DNA of 54,873 nt from Litoreibacter sp. GTDB lineage: Bacteria; Pseudomonadota; Alphaproteobacteria; Rhodobacterales; Rhodobacteraceae. The notes below the pieces were generated by a model. The model searched no databases and was not told the DNA's origin. It saw only the letters and a list, made by a program, of their open reading frames with translations. A program made the position numbers and the translations under genes. Below are positions 42,388 to 52,509 of this stretch, one piece after another (positions within the stretch are counted from its first letter, which is position 1; each line of letters begins with the position of its first letter). The stretch spans positions 1 through 54,873 of the forward strand of contig JAPORH010000012.1 in assembly GCA_026710325.1 (NCBI GenBank), given 5' to 3'.

Positions 42388-43770
42388 ATGGCACAACAGA
42401 AACTTTATGCTGGCATCAAACTGCGCGAACTACGCTCTAAGCTTGGTCTGACCCAAAAAGCCTTCGCGGCGCAGCTTGGCGTGTCCCTGCCCTATCTCAA
42501 CCAGATGGAGAACAACAACCGGCCCGTTTCTACGGGGGTGGTGTTGGCAATGGCGCAGGAGTTTGGCTTCGACATCACGCAGCTGCGCACCGGCGAGGCA
42601 GGCCGGATGGTCAGCGACATGCGCGAGGCTTTGAGCGATCCGGTTTTTGACCAAATGGACGCGCCTTTGGCCGAATTACAACTTGCGGCGTCCAACGCAC
42701 CGGGGCTTGCACACGCGTTCCTGCAGCTCCACCGCGCCTATCGAGAGACGCATGAACGGCTTGCCTCCCTGGATGAGGTATTGGGGCGCGATGACGCCGC
42801 CTTGCAGCCCAGCCCATGGGAGGAGGTGCGCGATTTCTTCCATTACTGCGACAACTACATCGACGCCGTGGACCGCGCGGCGGAACGGTTTGCAGGCTCA
42901 TTTTCAGGCGACGTGTTACGCGCCGAAAGCCTGCCGCTTGCTATTCACTTCGGCGAGAACGCGCGGCTGCGTTCCTACGATCCCGACCTGAATGAACTCA
43001 CTCTGTCGGCCCAGGCCGACCCCGCTACACAGCGCTTTCAGGTGCTTCATCAGGTGGCCTTGGTGGCCCAGAACGACTTGCTTGAAGCGACACTCGATCT
43101 GGCACGTTTCAAGACAGAGGCTGCGCGCGACATCGCAAAGATCGGATTGGCGAATTACTTCGCGGGCGCGGCCCTGCTGCCTTACACAAAGTTTCTGGAG
43201 GCCGCGCAGAGCTGCCGTCACGACTTGGAACATCTCGCCAACCAGTTTGGCGCGTCTATTGAACAAGTGGCGCATAGGCTTTCCACCATGCAACGCCCCG
43301 GCGCGAAGGGCATTCCGTTTTTCTTTGTTCGCGTCGATCAGGCGGGGACGATCACCAAGCGCCATTCCGCCACGCATTTGCAATTTGCGCGGTTTGGTGG
43401 CGCCTGCCCGCTGTGGAATGTGCATCGTGCTTTTGAAACGCCGGGGCGGTTTTTGCGGCAATTGGCGGAAACACCTGATGGGGTGCAGTACATCTCCCTC
43501 GCGCGCGATGTGTCAAAGCCAGGGGGGAGCTTCCATGCGCCGACGCGGCGGTTCGCGATTGCTTTAGGGTGCGAGGTCAACCATGCCGAGGCCATCATCT
43601 ATGCTGATGATCTGCTGCCCGCGAAACCGCGCGCGTTTGAGCCGATTGGCGTGTCTTGCAGAATTTGTGAGCGGGTGAACTGCCACCAGCGCTCCGTTCC
43701 GCCTTTAGAGAGCAAGCTCAGCGTGGATCACAACCGGCGCGCGGTTTTGCCTTACACAGTAGGGGGTTAG
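42388..43770 (+). CDS. pccR: short-chain fatty acyl-CoA regulator (ScfR/PccR family)
   Basis: Transcription factor that, in Rhodobacter sphaeroides, senses propionyl-CoA status and activates pccB. The 460-residue protein has an XRE-type helix-turn-helix at residues about 9-60 (KLGLTQKAFAAQLGVSLPY), an ImmA/IrrE-like middle domain (about 200-330) and a C-terminal ScfR domain with the cysteine motif CRICERVNC near 430. The gene is 1.5 kb from pccB, and operator-like repeats lie before both, so a PccR role is very likely. The symbol is assigned by family and neighbours. Confidence 0.9.
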   Translation: MAQQKLYAGIKLRELRSKLGLTQKAFAAQLGVSLPYLNQMENNNRPVSTGVVLAMAQEFGFDITQLRTGEAGRMVSDMREALSDPVFDQMDAPLAELQLAASNAPGLAHAFLQLHRAYRETHERLASLDEVLGRDDAALQPSPWEEVRDFFHYCDNYIDAVDRAAERFAGSFSGDVLRAESLPLAIHFGENARLRSYDPDLNELTLSAQADPATQRFQVLHQVALVAQNDLLEATLDLARFKTEAARDIAKIGLANYFAGAALLPYTKFLEAAQSCRHDLEHLANQFGASIEQVAHRLSTMQRPGAKGIPFFFVRVDQAGTITKRHSATHLQFARFGGACPLWNVHRAFETPGRFLRQLAETPDGVQYISLARDVSKPGGSFHAPTRRFAIALGCEVNHAEAIIYADDLLPAKPRAFEPIGVSCRICERVNCHQRSVPPLESKLSVDHNRRAVLPYTVGG

Positions 43771-44408
43771 CGGCGCGACTTGCGCCATCCGGCGGCCCGT
43801 GCCTGCGCTTCAGTGTCGAAGCAGGCTTCGCCCTGTGCTGCGTTGATCCTGACTTGGTCATAGTGGCGTTGGCCAGGCACATGGTAAATTTTTTCACCTG
43901 AATTCGGGGAGATATTGCCTTTGACCGGGCAATCTGAACTGGGCGGGGCCACGCGGGAGGCAGCGCGGTGCTGGGCTGGCGGCTCAAACGGATAGGCCCA
44001 GAACCCTCGCTCGTTTAGAGCCGCGGTTTTTTCATCGAGCACATAGTCATTCGAGTATTTCACATAGGCCCAGGCCATGCCCGCCGCGACGATCATTTGG
44101 CCGATGTCTTTGCCCCCTAGCGTCTTGCACTTGGCAACGGGTCGGTTGTAGCGGCTATCCCAAGCCGTTTGGGTGCAGGTCAGCCGCTTCCCCTCAATGC
44201 GCTTGGCAAGCCAGGCTTTTGCCTCCCGCCCACAGGCAACAGCACCGCAGCGCTGGCTGATCTCAGGCGCGTCGATGCCATGAAGCCGGATATTTGCAGA
44301 AAAGCCCAGATCGAGCGTATCGCCATCAACGACGCGCGCGGTTCCGGAAAAGCTGTCGGCTTGCGCGGCCGTCGCGGCGAGAAAGAAAACGGTAATGAAT
44401 TTTAACAT
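43767..44408 (-). CDS. exported staphylococcal-nuclease-like protein
   Basis: Protein of 213 residues with a signal peptide (FITVFFLAATAAQA). The SNase/thermonuclease domain follows: ARVVDGDTLDLG near residue 25, IRLHGIDAPE near 42, and YNRPVAKC near 93. Most catalytic-site positions are present (Asp in DGDT, Arg in IRLHGID). A C-terminal part with CPVKGNISPNSGEKIYHVPG and CFDTEAQARAAGWRKS resembles Rhizobium ExoI-type proteins. It may degrade extracellular nucleic acid or act in another role. It converges on scfR and overlaps its end by about four bases. Confidence 0.88.
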   Translation of the reverse strand: MLKFITVFFLAATAAQADSFSGTARVVDGDTLDLGFSANIRLHGIDAPEISQRCGAVACGREAKAWLAKRIEGKRLTCTQTAWDSRYNRPVAKCKTLGGKDIGQMIVAAGMAWAYVKYSNDYVLDEKTAALNERGFWAYPFEPPAQHRAASRVAPPSSDCPVKGNISPNSGEKIYHVPGQRHYDQVRINAAQGEACFDTEAQARAAGWRKSRR

Positions 44409-44462
44409 GCGCGTAAGATGCGTAAACGCCGCCCGCGCGCAAGAGGGTTTCGTTTACCGAAG

Positions 44463-46121
44463 TTAACGCTGCGCGGTCTCCCAATCCGGGTGAAACCAAG
44501 GGGTTGCGTTGTCGCGTGGCAAAGACTGTTTACCAAGGATGTGATCCGCCGCCTTCTCACCCACCATGATTGACGGCGCGTTGAGGTTGCCATTGGTAAT
44601 GCGCGGGAAGATGGAACTGTCGGCGAGGCGCAGATTATCCACCCCAATCACGCGGCATTCCGGGTCCACCACCGCGCCCGGATCATCGCGCCGCCCCATG
44701 CGCGCGGTGCCGCAGGGGTGATAAGCGCTCTCGGCATGTTCGCGAATAAATTCATCAAGTTGCGCGTCGCTTTGAATGTCCGCACCCGGTTGGATTTCAT
44801 GCTTGGCGTAGGGCTTGAACGCGTCTTGACCAAAGATTTCCCGTGTGAGGCGGATGCAGGTGCGAAACTCCTCCCAATCGTCGGGATGAGACATGTAGTT
44901 AAACTCGATCTTGGGGGCCTCAGCCGGATCGGCGGAGCGCAGGGTGACTTGCCCGCGCGACTTCGAGCGCATCGGCCCAACATGGGCTTGATAACCATGC
45001 CCCTCCGCCGCCGCCTGCCCGTCATAACGCACGGCAATGGGCAGGAAGTGGAACTGAATGTCGGGGTAACGGATGCCAGCTTTGGATCGAATAAAGCCGC
45101 CGCTTTCAAACTGGTTCGACGCGCCAAGGCCGAGCTTGGCCAGAAGCCATTGTGTGCCCACCCAGCCCTTCATTGGGATGTTCCAGTATTTGTAGAGCGT
45201 CACCGGCTGGGAGGCCGCCATTTGGATGTAAAGTTCCAGATGGTCTTGCAGGTTTTGACCGACGCCTTGCCGGTCGGCGATAACCTCGATGCCGTGCTCT
45301 CGCAAATGCGCTGCAGGTCCGATGCCAGAGAGCATCAAAAGCTTCGGGGAGTTGATGGAGGAGGCCGCAATGATCACCTCAGCATTTGCTTTGATGACCT
45401 CGATGCGGCCCTTGCGCGTGACCTCGACCCCCGTTGCGCGCCCGTTTTCGACAACAACTTTACGCGCGAAGGCATTGATAAGGCTGCAGTTCTCCCGCTT
45501 CATGGCCGGGCGCATATAGGCGTTGGCGGCAGACCAGCGTCGCCCATTTTTGATCGTGGCGTCAAAGGGTCCGACCCCCTCCTGCCGCTCCCCATTATAG
45601 TCCGGCGTCATCTGGTAGCCCGCTTCTACGCCGGCATCGATGAAGGCCTGGGTCAGCGGGTTTTTTCCAGGACCACGGGAGACGTTCAAAGGCCCGTCTT
45701 TGCCGCGCCAGGACGGATCGCCGCCACGGCCACCGGAGGTCCAAGCCTCCATGCGTTTGTAGTAGGGCAGCACATCTGCATAGGACCAGCCATCCGCGCC
45801 CATCTCAGCCCAGTGATCGAAATCGCCCGCATGGCCACGCACATAGACCATGCCGTTGATCGAGCTGGACCCGCCGATCACCTTGCCGCGCGGGGTGGCG
45901 AGACGACGGTTGTTCAGGTTTGGCTCAGGCTCGGATCGGTAGCCCCAATCATAGCGCGCCATGTTCATAGGGAAGCTGAGCGCGCCGGGCATCTGGATGA
46001 ACGGCCCAATGTCGGAGCCGCCATGCTCGATCACGATGACCGAGCGGCCAGCCTCGGCGATGCGGTAAGCCATGGCGCAGCCCGCAGAGCCTGCGCCGAC
46101 GATAACGTAGTCGGCCTGCAT
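44463..46121 (-). CDS. betA: choline dehydrogenase
   Basis: FAD-dependent membrane-associated oxidase of choline to betaine aldehyde, the first step to glycine betaine. The 552-residue GMC oxidoreductase has the dinucleotide motif [11 protein letters not shown] at residues 8-18, [20 protein letters not shown] near 80 (GMC signature 1), and the C-terminal active-site region [12 protein letters not shown] with its conserved His near 465, then [21 protein letters not shown]. Length fits E. coli BetA (556). It lies 2 bases after betB on the same strand, so betBA form an operon, in the order regulator / betB / betA. Confidence 0.95.
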   Translation of the reverse strand: MQADYVIVGAGSAGCAMAYRIAEAGRSVIVIEHGGSDIGPFIQMPGALSFPMNMARYDWGYRSEPEPNLNNRRLATPRGKVIGGSSSINGMVYVRGHAGDFDHWAEMGADGWSYADVLPYYKRMEAWTSGGRGGDPSWRGKDGPLNVSRGPGKNPLTQAFIDAGVEAGYQMTPDYNGERQEGVGPFDATIKNGRRWSAANAYMRPAMKRENCSLINAFARKVVVENGRATGVEVTRKGRIEVIKANAEVIIAASSINSPKLLMLSGIGPAAHLREHGIEVIADRQGVGQNLQDHLELYIQMAASQPVTLYKYWNIPMKGWVGTQWLLAKLGLGASNQFESGGFIRSKAGIRYPDIQFHFLPIAVRYDGQAAAEGHGYQAHVGPMRSKSRGQVTLRSADPAEAPKIEFNYMSHPDDWEEFRTCIRLTREIFGQDAFKPYAKHEIQPGADIQSDAQLDEFIREHAESAYHPCGTARMGRRDDPGAVVDPECRVIGVDNLRLADSSIFPRITNGNLNAPSIMVGEKAADHILGKQSLPRDNATPWFHPDWETAQR

Positions 46122-46123
46122 GG

Positions 46124-47575
46124 TTAGAAAGGGGCCTCGACATCGCCCATGCGGACATAGACGGATTTGACCTGGCTGTAATGGTTGATCGCCTCTTTCG
46201 AGTTTTCGCGGCCCACGCCAGAAGCTTTGGAGCCGCCGAACGGTGCCTCGACCGGGGCGTCATTATAGGTGTTGATGTAGCAAGTGCCCGCCTCAAACCC
46301 GGCTGCGACGCGGTGCGCACGAGTCAGGTCGCTTGTGAAGACGCCCGCGGCGAGGCCGAATTCGGTGTCATTGGCGCGGGCCATCACCTCATCCTCGGTG
46401 TCGAAATCGAGGACGGAGAGGACGGGGCCGAAAATCTCCTCCCGCGCGATGGTCATGTCGTCGGTGACATCGGCAAAGATCGTTGGTTCGATGAAAAAAC
46501 CGTCGCGCTGCGCCATCTTGCCGCCTGTGATCAGCCGCGCACCCTCAGCGATGCCTTTGTCGATATAGCCCAACACGATGTTCATCTGGTTGGCAGAGAC
46601 CATGGGGCCAAAATTCGTGGCCTCATCGAGCGGGTCGCCCATTGTGGCCTGCTCTGTACGTTCCTTTAGCCGGGCCAGAAACGCCTCCTTAATGCCCTTC
46701 TGGACGAAGACCCGCGTGCCGTTGGAACAGACCTGGCCCGAAGAGTAGAAATTGCCAAGGATTGCGCCGCCGACAGCATTATCAAGGTCCGCGTCATCGA
46801 AAATGATAAGGGGCGATTTGCCGCCTAGTTCCATCGTGACATGCTTCATGCCTTCAGCGGCGGCCGCGTAGACCTTGCGACCCGTTGGCACTGAGCCGGT
46901 GAGCGAGACTTTATCGACCCGCGCGTCGCTGACCAGCGCCGCGCCCACATCGCCGTAGCCTTGGATGACGTTATACACACCTGCGGGGACACCAGCCTCG
47001 TGCAGGATCTCGGCGACCTGCAGCGCGCAGAGCGGGGTTGTCTCCGATGGCTTGAAGATCATGGCATTTCCGCAAGCCAGCGCGGGCGCGCCTTTCCAGC
47101 AGGCGATTTGAGTTGGGTAGTTCCATGCGCCAATGCCAACACAGATGCCCAATGGCTCGCGCACGGTATAGACCCAGTCTTGCCCGAGTGAGATGTGTTC
47201 GCCTGTGAGGCTTCCCGCGAGCCCGCCAAAATATTCCAGCGCTTCGCGGCCGGATGTCGCGTCAACGTAAAGCGTCTCCGACAGCGGTTTGCCGGTGTCG
47301 AGCGTCTCAAGGATCGAAAGGTCGCGGTTGCGTTCCTCGATGATAAAAGCGGCCTTGCGCAAAACGCGGCCTCTTTCGGTCCCCGACATAGCGGCCCAGA
47401 TTTTCTGCCCTGCTTTGGCGCTTTCCAGCGCTTGTTCGATGATCGCAGGCGTGGCCGAGTGAAGCTTTGCCACGACCTCCCCCGTTGCAGGGAAAATGCA
47501 CTCGATGACATCGCCGGCGGCGTCCTCAACATAGGCACCGTTGATGAAATGACTGGCTTTGGGTTGCGCGCGCAT
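46124..47575 (-). CDS. betB: betaine-aldehyde dehydrogenase
   Basis: Oxidises betaine aldehyde to glycine betaine with NAD(P)+, giving the osmoprotectant. The 483-residue aldehyde dehydrogenase has the WNYP motif (GAWNYPTQ near 150), the catalytic Glu in MELGGKSPL near 248, the catalytic Cys in [12 protein letters not shown] near 280, and [10 protein letters not shown] near 385. The start is ATG 47575 after GGAG; a longer in-frame start at 47599 adds eight residues without a good ribosome-binding site. Its promoter shares the 116-base divergent region with betI, including the perfect palindrome at 47633-47658. Confidence 0.96.
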   Translation of the reverse strand: MRAQPKASHFINGAYVEDAAGDVIECIFPATGEVVAKLHSATPAIIEQALESAKAGQKIWAAMSGTERGRVLRKAAFIIEERNRDLSILETLDTGKPLSETLYVDATSGREALEYFGGLAGSLTGEHISLGQDWVYTVREPLGICVGIGAWNYPTQIACWKGAPALACGNAMIFKPSETTPLCALQVAEILHEAGVPAGVYNVIQGYGDVGAALVSDARVDKVSLTGSVPTGRKVYAAAAEGMKHVTMELGGKSPLIIFDDADLDNAVGGAILGNFYSSGQVCSNGTRVFVQKGIKEAFLARLKERTEQATMGDPLDEATNFGPMVSANQMNIVLGYIDKGIAEGARLITGGKMAQRDGFFIEPTIFADVTDDMTIAREEIFGPVLSVLDFDTEDEVMARANDTEFGLAAGVFTSDLTRAHRVAAGFEAGTCYINTYNDAPVEAPFGGSKASGVGRENSKEAINHYSQVKSVYVRMGDVEAPF

Positions 47576-47632
47576 CGGGGATTCTCCTGCAAAAGACACA
47601 TCCGCCTAGCAGGTTTTATCCAAGCCAGCAAG

Positions 47633-47658
47633 AAAACTTGTATGGCCATACAAGTTTT
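47633..47658. promoter_or_regulatory. perfect 26-bp palindrome, probable BetI operator
   Basis: The half-site AAAACTTGTATGG (47633-47645) is followed by its exact reverse complement CCATACAAGTTTT (47646-47658). It lies between the divergent betI and betB starts (34 and 58 bases away), the usual place for a TetR-type operator controlling both. Confidence 0.85.
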
Positions 47659-47691
47659 GCTTTTCTTATCTGAACCTGCGACAAACGCTCC

Positions 47692-48261
47692 ATGTCTCGT
47701 ATTCGCGATATCCGAAATGAAGAACTGACGACCGCCGCGAAACGCGCGGTGCATCGGCATGGTTATGCGCAGGTCACAATGACCGAGATTGCGTTGGAGG
47801 CGAATGCCTCGGCCGCCTCAATCAACTACTATTTCGGCACCAAAGAAAAACTGATGGAGGCCACGATGCGCAGGCTTTTGTCTGTGCTGAGACAAGCCTG
47901 TTTGGACCGATTGCGCACAGCAGAAGGGCCGCGCGCGCGTCTTACGGCGCTGGTCGAGGCCAATTTTGATGACCGGTTATTCACGCCCGAACAATGCTCG
48001 CTTTAGGTGCAATTCTGGTCCAACGCGCCCTATTCCAAAAGCCTCGCCCGGCTGCATCGGATCAATAGGTCCCGCGTGCATAGCCATCTGCGGGCGGAGG
48101 TCGGACAGCTGGTGCCACCAACAGAAAGTGCGACAGTCACAGCGATGATCCAAGCCTATATGGACGGGGTTTGGTTGGAAGCAGCGCAATCTGAGCAATG
48201 TGACTCAAAAACCGCTCGGCAAGACGCGGGCCGGGTGCTGGACAGGCTGCTGCGCGTCTAA
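47692..48261 (+). pseudogene. betI: BetI transcriptional repressor, interrupted by an in-frame TAG
   Basis: TetR-family choline-responsive repressor of bet genes. The N-terminal 104 residues are intact and include the helix-turn-helix (TMTEIALEANASAASINYYFG, residues about 29-49). A TAG at 48004-48006 then ends translation, but the same frame continues from 48007 for 84 codons with clear BetI homology (VQFWSNAPYSKSLARLHRIN and DGVWLEAA). In E. coli BetI the position before the conserved LAFW segment is Trp, so a TGG-to-TAG change is the simplest cause. The total of 188 sense codons plus the TAG fits BetI (about 195). A truncated protein would lack most of the ligand and dimer domain. A sequencing error cannot be excluded. 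Confidence 0.88.
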
Positions 48262-49160
48262 ACTTTCGTGGCAGAGGAAGACGGCGTCACCTGCCGCTGC
48301 TTAATTTTATGCTCGCGCCAGGTGATAAAACTGACTGCCCCAATAATCATGCCGCCACCCATGATGACGTAGATATCAACGGCTTCATTGAACACCGCCC
48401 AGCCCAGCAAAACGGCCCAGACCAATTGCAGAAAATAGACCGGCTGCGTCACGGTCAGCGGTGCCGCCGCGAAGGCCAGTGTCATCGTGTAATGCCCGCC
48501 AGTGGCCAAGGCGGCGAGGACAAACATCCAACCGATCTGCGGCCATGTCGGCGTAACCCAGACCGCCCAGGCCATTGGCGCGAGCCCGATTGTAACAGTG
48601 ACCGATAGCATGAAGACCACGACGGCCGGGCTCACCTCATCGGCCATGATCTTTGCACTGAGATAAGAGGCCGCAAAGAAAATCGCAGCAAAAATCATCG
48701 CAATATGGCCGGGCGAAAGTTCCCGAAACCCTGGGCGCAGAATGATCAAAGCGCCAAGAAATGCGGCCGTAATGGCAAGTATACGGCGCACGGCCAGCTT
48801 CTCCCCCAGAAACAGCGCGGCGGCGATCGTGACATAAATCGGGTTGAGGAAGTTCATCGCTGTGACCTCCGCAATTGAGATACGGGTCATGGCGTAGAAC
48901 CACAGCGCGACGGCAATGGAATGCGCGAGCCCCCGCAGCCCAAAGATGGTCCAGAGCCGCTTGGTCAGCACCACTTGGCGCATGGCCGGGATCATCGGGA
49001 TCAGGAAGACCAACCCCAGCAGATATCGCAGGAAAGCTGCCTGCGCTGCCGGAAGCCCGTCGCCCACAAATTTGACCACTGCCGTGACACCAACGAATAG
49101 CAAGCCGGTGAGAAACATCCAGAAGACGCCGAGGACGGGGTTGTGCGATTTGGGGGCCAT
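48258..49160 (-). CDS. DMT-superfamily (EamA) transporter
   Basis: Ten-helix inner-membrane transporter of 300 residues made of two EamA repeats. The first ends with LGALIILRPGFRELSPG near residue 145 (the GxxLxxxP-like signature), the second with GWAVFNEAVDIYVIMGGGMII near 265, carrying FNE as in other EamA exporters. The substrate is unknown; the family exports amino acids, nucleosides or drugs. The stop overlaps betI's end by about 4 bases (convergent). Upstream, 43 bases away, lies a second exporter gene of the LysE family on the same strand. Confidence 0.9.
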   Translation of the reverse strand: MAPKSHNPVLGVFWMFLTGLLFVGVTAVVKFVGDGLPAAQAAFLRYLLGLVFLIPMIPAMRQVVLTKRLWTIFGLRGLAHSIAVALWFYAMTRISIAEVTAMNFLNPIYVTIAAALFLGEKLAVRRILAITAAFLGALIILRPGFRELSPGHIAMIFAAIFFAASYLSAKIMADEVSPAVVVFMLSVTVTIGLAPMAWAVWVTPTWPQIGWMFVLAALATGGHYTMTLAFAAAPLTVTQPVYFLQLVWAVLLGWAVFNEAVDIYVIMGGGMIIGAVSFITWREHKIKQRQVTPSSSATKV

Positions 49161-49203
49161 GGCGCCACCTGACAGGCTTGGGGCTGGCGCCGCAAGCGCT
49201 AAA

Positions 49204-49806
49204 TCAATGGCGCAAGATCAAAGCCAAAGCGATAGACCACATCGTGATCCCAATAAGCGTGTCGAGCACCCGCCAGGCCTTGGGTTTGGCAAAGACCGGC
49301 GCGAGCAACCGCGCGCCATAACCCAACATAAAAAAGAAGGTGGCTGCGGCCGATATAGCCCCTGCCCCGAACTGGCCGCGCGCCTCCCCGTATTGCGCCG
49401 CGAGCGCGCCGAGTAGCACGACCGTATCGAGGATCGCGTGCGGGTTAAGCCAGGTGAAGGCCAGACAGGCCAGGATGGTTGCCTTGAGGCTCATTTGCTG
49501 CCCTTCAGACGCCTGCAGCCCTTCCGAGCCCCGCCATGCTGAGCGGAAACAGAACGCGCCATAGACGAACAGGAACAGCGCCCCACCCCAGAGCATGACC
49601 GTGGTGATCCAAGGCGCAAGATCGGCAATTTTACCGAAGCCAAAGACCCCGATGCTGACCAGCACAACCTCTGACAGCGAACAAGTCAGACACACTGCGA
49701 ACACATGGGAGCGCCGCAAGCCTTGCCGCAAAACGAAGGCATTTTGGGCGCCAATCGCGAGGATAAGTGAGAAGCCGAGCGCATAGCCCGCGAGAAAAGT
49801 GCTCAT
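49204..49806 (-). CDS. LysE/ArgO-family amino acid exporter
   Basis: Six-helix inner-membrane exporter of basic amino acids (lysine or arginine), 200 residues. The N-terminal region has the LysE signature AIGAQNAFVLRQGLRRSH near residue 17, which fits ArgO/LysE better than RhtB, and the second half has TWLNPHAILDTVVLLGALA near 117 with the conserved NP. No regulator of LysG/ArgP type is found next to it. It lies upstream of the DMT gene and might be co-transcribed with it. Confidence 0.9.
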   Translation of the reverse strand: MSTFLAGYALGFSLILAIGAQNAFVLRQGLRRSHVFAVCLTCSLSEVVLVSIGVFGFGKIADLAPWITTVMLWGGALFLFVYGAFCFRSAWRGSEGLQASEGQQMSLKATILACLAFTWLNPHAILDTVVLLGALAAQYGEARGQFGAGAISAAATFFFMLGYGARLLAPVFAKPKAWRVLDTLIGITMWSIALALILRH

Positions 49807-49878
49807 AAGGATGCCGCTACGCCAGTCGCGACTTAAGGTCCAGCCCTGCGCGTGTCTAAACAGGTGCGTGATACGCGT

Positions 49879-52509
49879 TTATGTGTTCCTGCCAAAAGTC
49901 TGAGCTGACCGCGAAACCTGCTCTGGGGGTTTCCCATGAGGTTGCGACTGCAAGATGTCGCACAGCGCTTCAAATGGCATAGGGCGCGCGAAATAATACC
50001 CTTGGAGTGCGTTGCACCCCAGATCACGCATGATTGCCGCATGTTGCGCCGTCTCAACCCCTTCAGCGATCACTTCGATCCCAAGCGCATGGCCCATCCC
50101 AATGATGCTCTTGACGAGGCTCCTTGCAGTATGGCTGTCGACCACAGGCATCACCAATTCTCGGTCAATCTTCATCACATCGGGTTGGAGGCGCTGAAGG
50201 CTGACGACCGACGCGTGCCCTGAGCCAAAATCATCGACTTCTATCTGGAACCCTTCGGCTTTGAGCGCTTTGACGCGTTCCATGAAGTCTTTGCCTTGGT
50301 CCTCAATTAGAACGCTTTCGAGAATTTCGAGAGCGATGGATGTTGAATTGACCCTTTTTTCGGCAACCACTTTCGACAGAGCCGTGTTCATCAGTTGGTT
50401 TGCGCTCAAATTGAACGCAATTTTGGGGACGCCGAGCCCTATTGCGTCGAGGTCCCGAATACGATCAAGACCGTATTCAAAAATCTGCTGATCAATATCT
50501 GAGACAAGCTTGAGTTTCTCAGCTGTTTCCATGAACTCGGGTGGTGCTAGTATCCCGCGGCTCGGATGGTTCCAACGCGCCAGAGCCTCAACACCTACCA
50601 ATGTCTCAGTCTGCGCGTCGAACTGAGGTTGAAAATACGCGATAAACTTCTTCTCGAGGATGGCACTTTCGAGCTCACCTGAAATCTTACGTCGTTCAAG
50701 AACGTTTTGGTGAAGCTCCGGCGTGTAAAGCACCGTTTTGTTTCGGCCCTCATCCTTGGCGAAATACAAAGCCGAGTCAGCGCTTTTTAAAAGCTCGGCA
50801 TTTTCCACCAGTCCCGCCTTCGATGAGCAGACGCCGAAGCTCGCCCCTATCCGGCACGTCTTCCCTTCGAATCTCATCTCTTCTCGGATCATGCGGCGGA
50901 GTCTTTCCGTGAAGTGAAGCGCTTCTTCTTCAGTTGTGCCTTCCTGCATCAGCACCACAAATTCGTCACCTCCGGTGCGGGCCGGCAAATCACCTTTGCG
51001 AACCTGTGACCAAATGATATCGGCAACACGCTTCAAAACAAAATCACCTGCTGCATGTCCCAGCGTGTCATTGACGTTTTTGAAGTGATCAAGGTCAATT
51101 CGAACAAGTGTTCGAGCATGAGAATTATATCTGACGACGCGTTCAAGCGCCTCGTCAATCGCGCGCCTGTTCGGCAAGCCGGTCAGGGAATCATGTCTTG
51201 CCTGATGCTCGGTTTTATCCTTCTCGCGCTCAAGCTCGGCCCGGGCGTTTTTTGCTTCGGTGATATCTGCAGAAATGGAAGCAAATCTGACGCCCCCATC
51301 AATAGAGTTTGGAATAGGCGAGATACTGAGATTTATCCAATGCGGTTCGCCCGATTTTGTGTAGTTGAGCATCTCGCATTGGATGGATTTTCTTTTTTTG
51401 AGGGCGAAGGAAATGGATCTAATCGCCTCTTCGTCGGTATCAGCTCCCTGGAGCAACGCCCCCGGCTTTTTTCCAATGATTTCAGATGGATGATATCCGG
51501 TGGTTTCCGAGAATGCGCGATTGACCCAGGTTGCGCGCCCTTCCTGGTCGGTAACGATGATGCTTTCCGAGGCCATCTCGGCAACTTCTGCCAATTCTGC
51601 GAGCCGCTCAGTCTTTTCGAGCAGCTCTGACCGCGAGCGCTCGAGTTGCCTATGCGGTTTGACGATAGCTTGAAACCCCGACACGCCGAGCGCGACAAAC
51701 GGGATGAGCAACGCGACAAATGCCCCGCCCAAGGCGACTTTGACCAAAGCCGCGCCGTTAGAGGCTTTCGTGGATATGTCTGGCTGCGAGGCTAAGAAAA
51801 AATTCGTCCCGGGCACAGGAACCACGACAAATTCACGACCTTCGGCGTTCCAGTCGTTCCAATAGGAAAGCTGGAATTCCGTCAACATCGACGTTTGCGT
51901 CGAGCCTTTTTCGAGTGAGAGCACGTCCGCAAAGTTTGAGTTGACCTCAAATGACATCAGCCCGGCAAATCCAGACTCTGTTTGAATCGGTAAGTTGATG
52001 AGAAAAATAGCTTTGTGGGTGCCATCACCGGGGCGGTAATTGACGATCGGGGTTGGGCTGCTGCGGCCATCCACCATATCTGCAAGCCCGTTTTGTGCTT
52101 CTACCGCCAGATAGCGAGACGGAGTTTGAACGACAGGTGGATCGAGGAGTTCGCGCCCTTGTAGATCGATCAGACGAATATTCTGGGCCTGAGAAAAGCG
52201 CGACAAGTCGCGCCTCACGTCAGCTTCGGCGTCTAAGCCTCCGTTTATGAACGCTTGTACGGCCGGGAGCTGAGCAATGTATTGTCCCTCATTTATGAAG
52301 TTTCCCAAGACCTGGGCGATCACTTGAGCCTTTGTGTCGAGATGAGCGCGCTTCGCCTCGACTTGCATCTCTTTCAAAATCGGCTTGGTGGCGAACCAAA
52401 TGACAACACCGACAGATACAACAGCTAGCGCGTATCCCAGAACCGTCAGTTTGATGAAACGTGACGCAAAACTGTTGCGCCACAGCTCACCCTCCCCCGC
52501 AGCTGGCAT
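49879..52509 (-). CDS. membrane PAS-GGDEF-EAL protein (cyclic-di-GMP synthesis and breakdown)
   Basis: Protein of 876 residues. Membrane helices at about 18-40 and 250-275 frame a large periplasmic sensor domain. A PAS domain follows (about 305-415; WVNRAFSETTGYHPSEIIGK), then GGDEF (about 430-590) with intact RTGGDEF and an RxxD inhibition site (RKGD) five residues before it, then EAL (about 605-850) with EALARW, NLSANQL, DDFGSGHAS, KIDRELV and EGVET. Both catalytic sites look functional, so it may have either activity, set by the sensor. It stands alone; 489 bases without a gene precede acnB. No effector or partner is next to it. Confidence 0.94.
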   Translation of the reverse strand: MPAAGEGELWRNSFASRFIKLTVLGYALAVVSVGVVIWFATKPILKEMQVEAKRAHLDTKAQVIAQVLGNFINEGQYIAQLPAVQAFINGGLDAEADVRRDLSRFSQAQNIRLIDLQGRELLDPPVVQTPSRYLAVEAQNGLADMVDGRSSPTPIVNYRPGDGTHKAIFLINLPIQTESGFAGLMSFEVNSNFADVLSLEKGSTQTSMLTEFQLSYWNDWNAEGREFVVVPVPGTNFFLASQPDISTKASNGAALVKVALGGAFVALLIPFVALGVSGFQAIVKPHRQLERSRSELLEKTERLAELAEVAEMASESIIVTDQEGRATWVNRAFSETTGYHPSEIIGKKPGALLQGADTDEEAIRSISFALKKRKSIQCEMLNYTKSGEPHWINLSISPIPNSIDGGVRFASISADITEAKNARAELEREKDKTEHQARHDSLTGLPNRRAIDEALERVVRYNSHARTLVRIDLDHFKNVNDTLGHAAGDFVLKRVADIIWSQVRKGDLPARTGGDEFVVLMQEGTTEEEALHFTERLRRMIREEMRFEGKTCRIGASFGVCSSKAGLVENAELLKSADSALYFAKDEGRNKTVLYTPELHQNVLERRKISGELESAILEKKFIAYFQPQFDAQTETLVGVEALARWNHPSRGILAPPEFMETAEKLKLVSDIDQQIFEYGLDRIRDLDAIGLGVPKIAFNLSANQLMNTALSKVVAEKRVNSTSIALEILESVLIEDQGKDFMERVKALKAEGFQIEVDDFGSGHASVVSLQRLQPDVMKIDRELVMPVVDSHTARSLVKSIIGMGHALGIEVIAEGVETAQHAAIMRDLGCNALQGYYFARPMPFEALCDILQSQPHGKPPEQVSRSAQTFGRNT

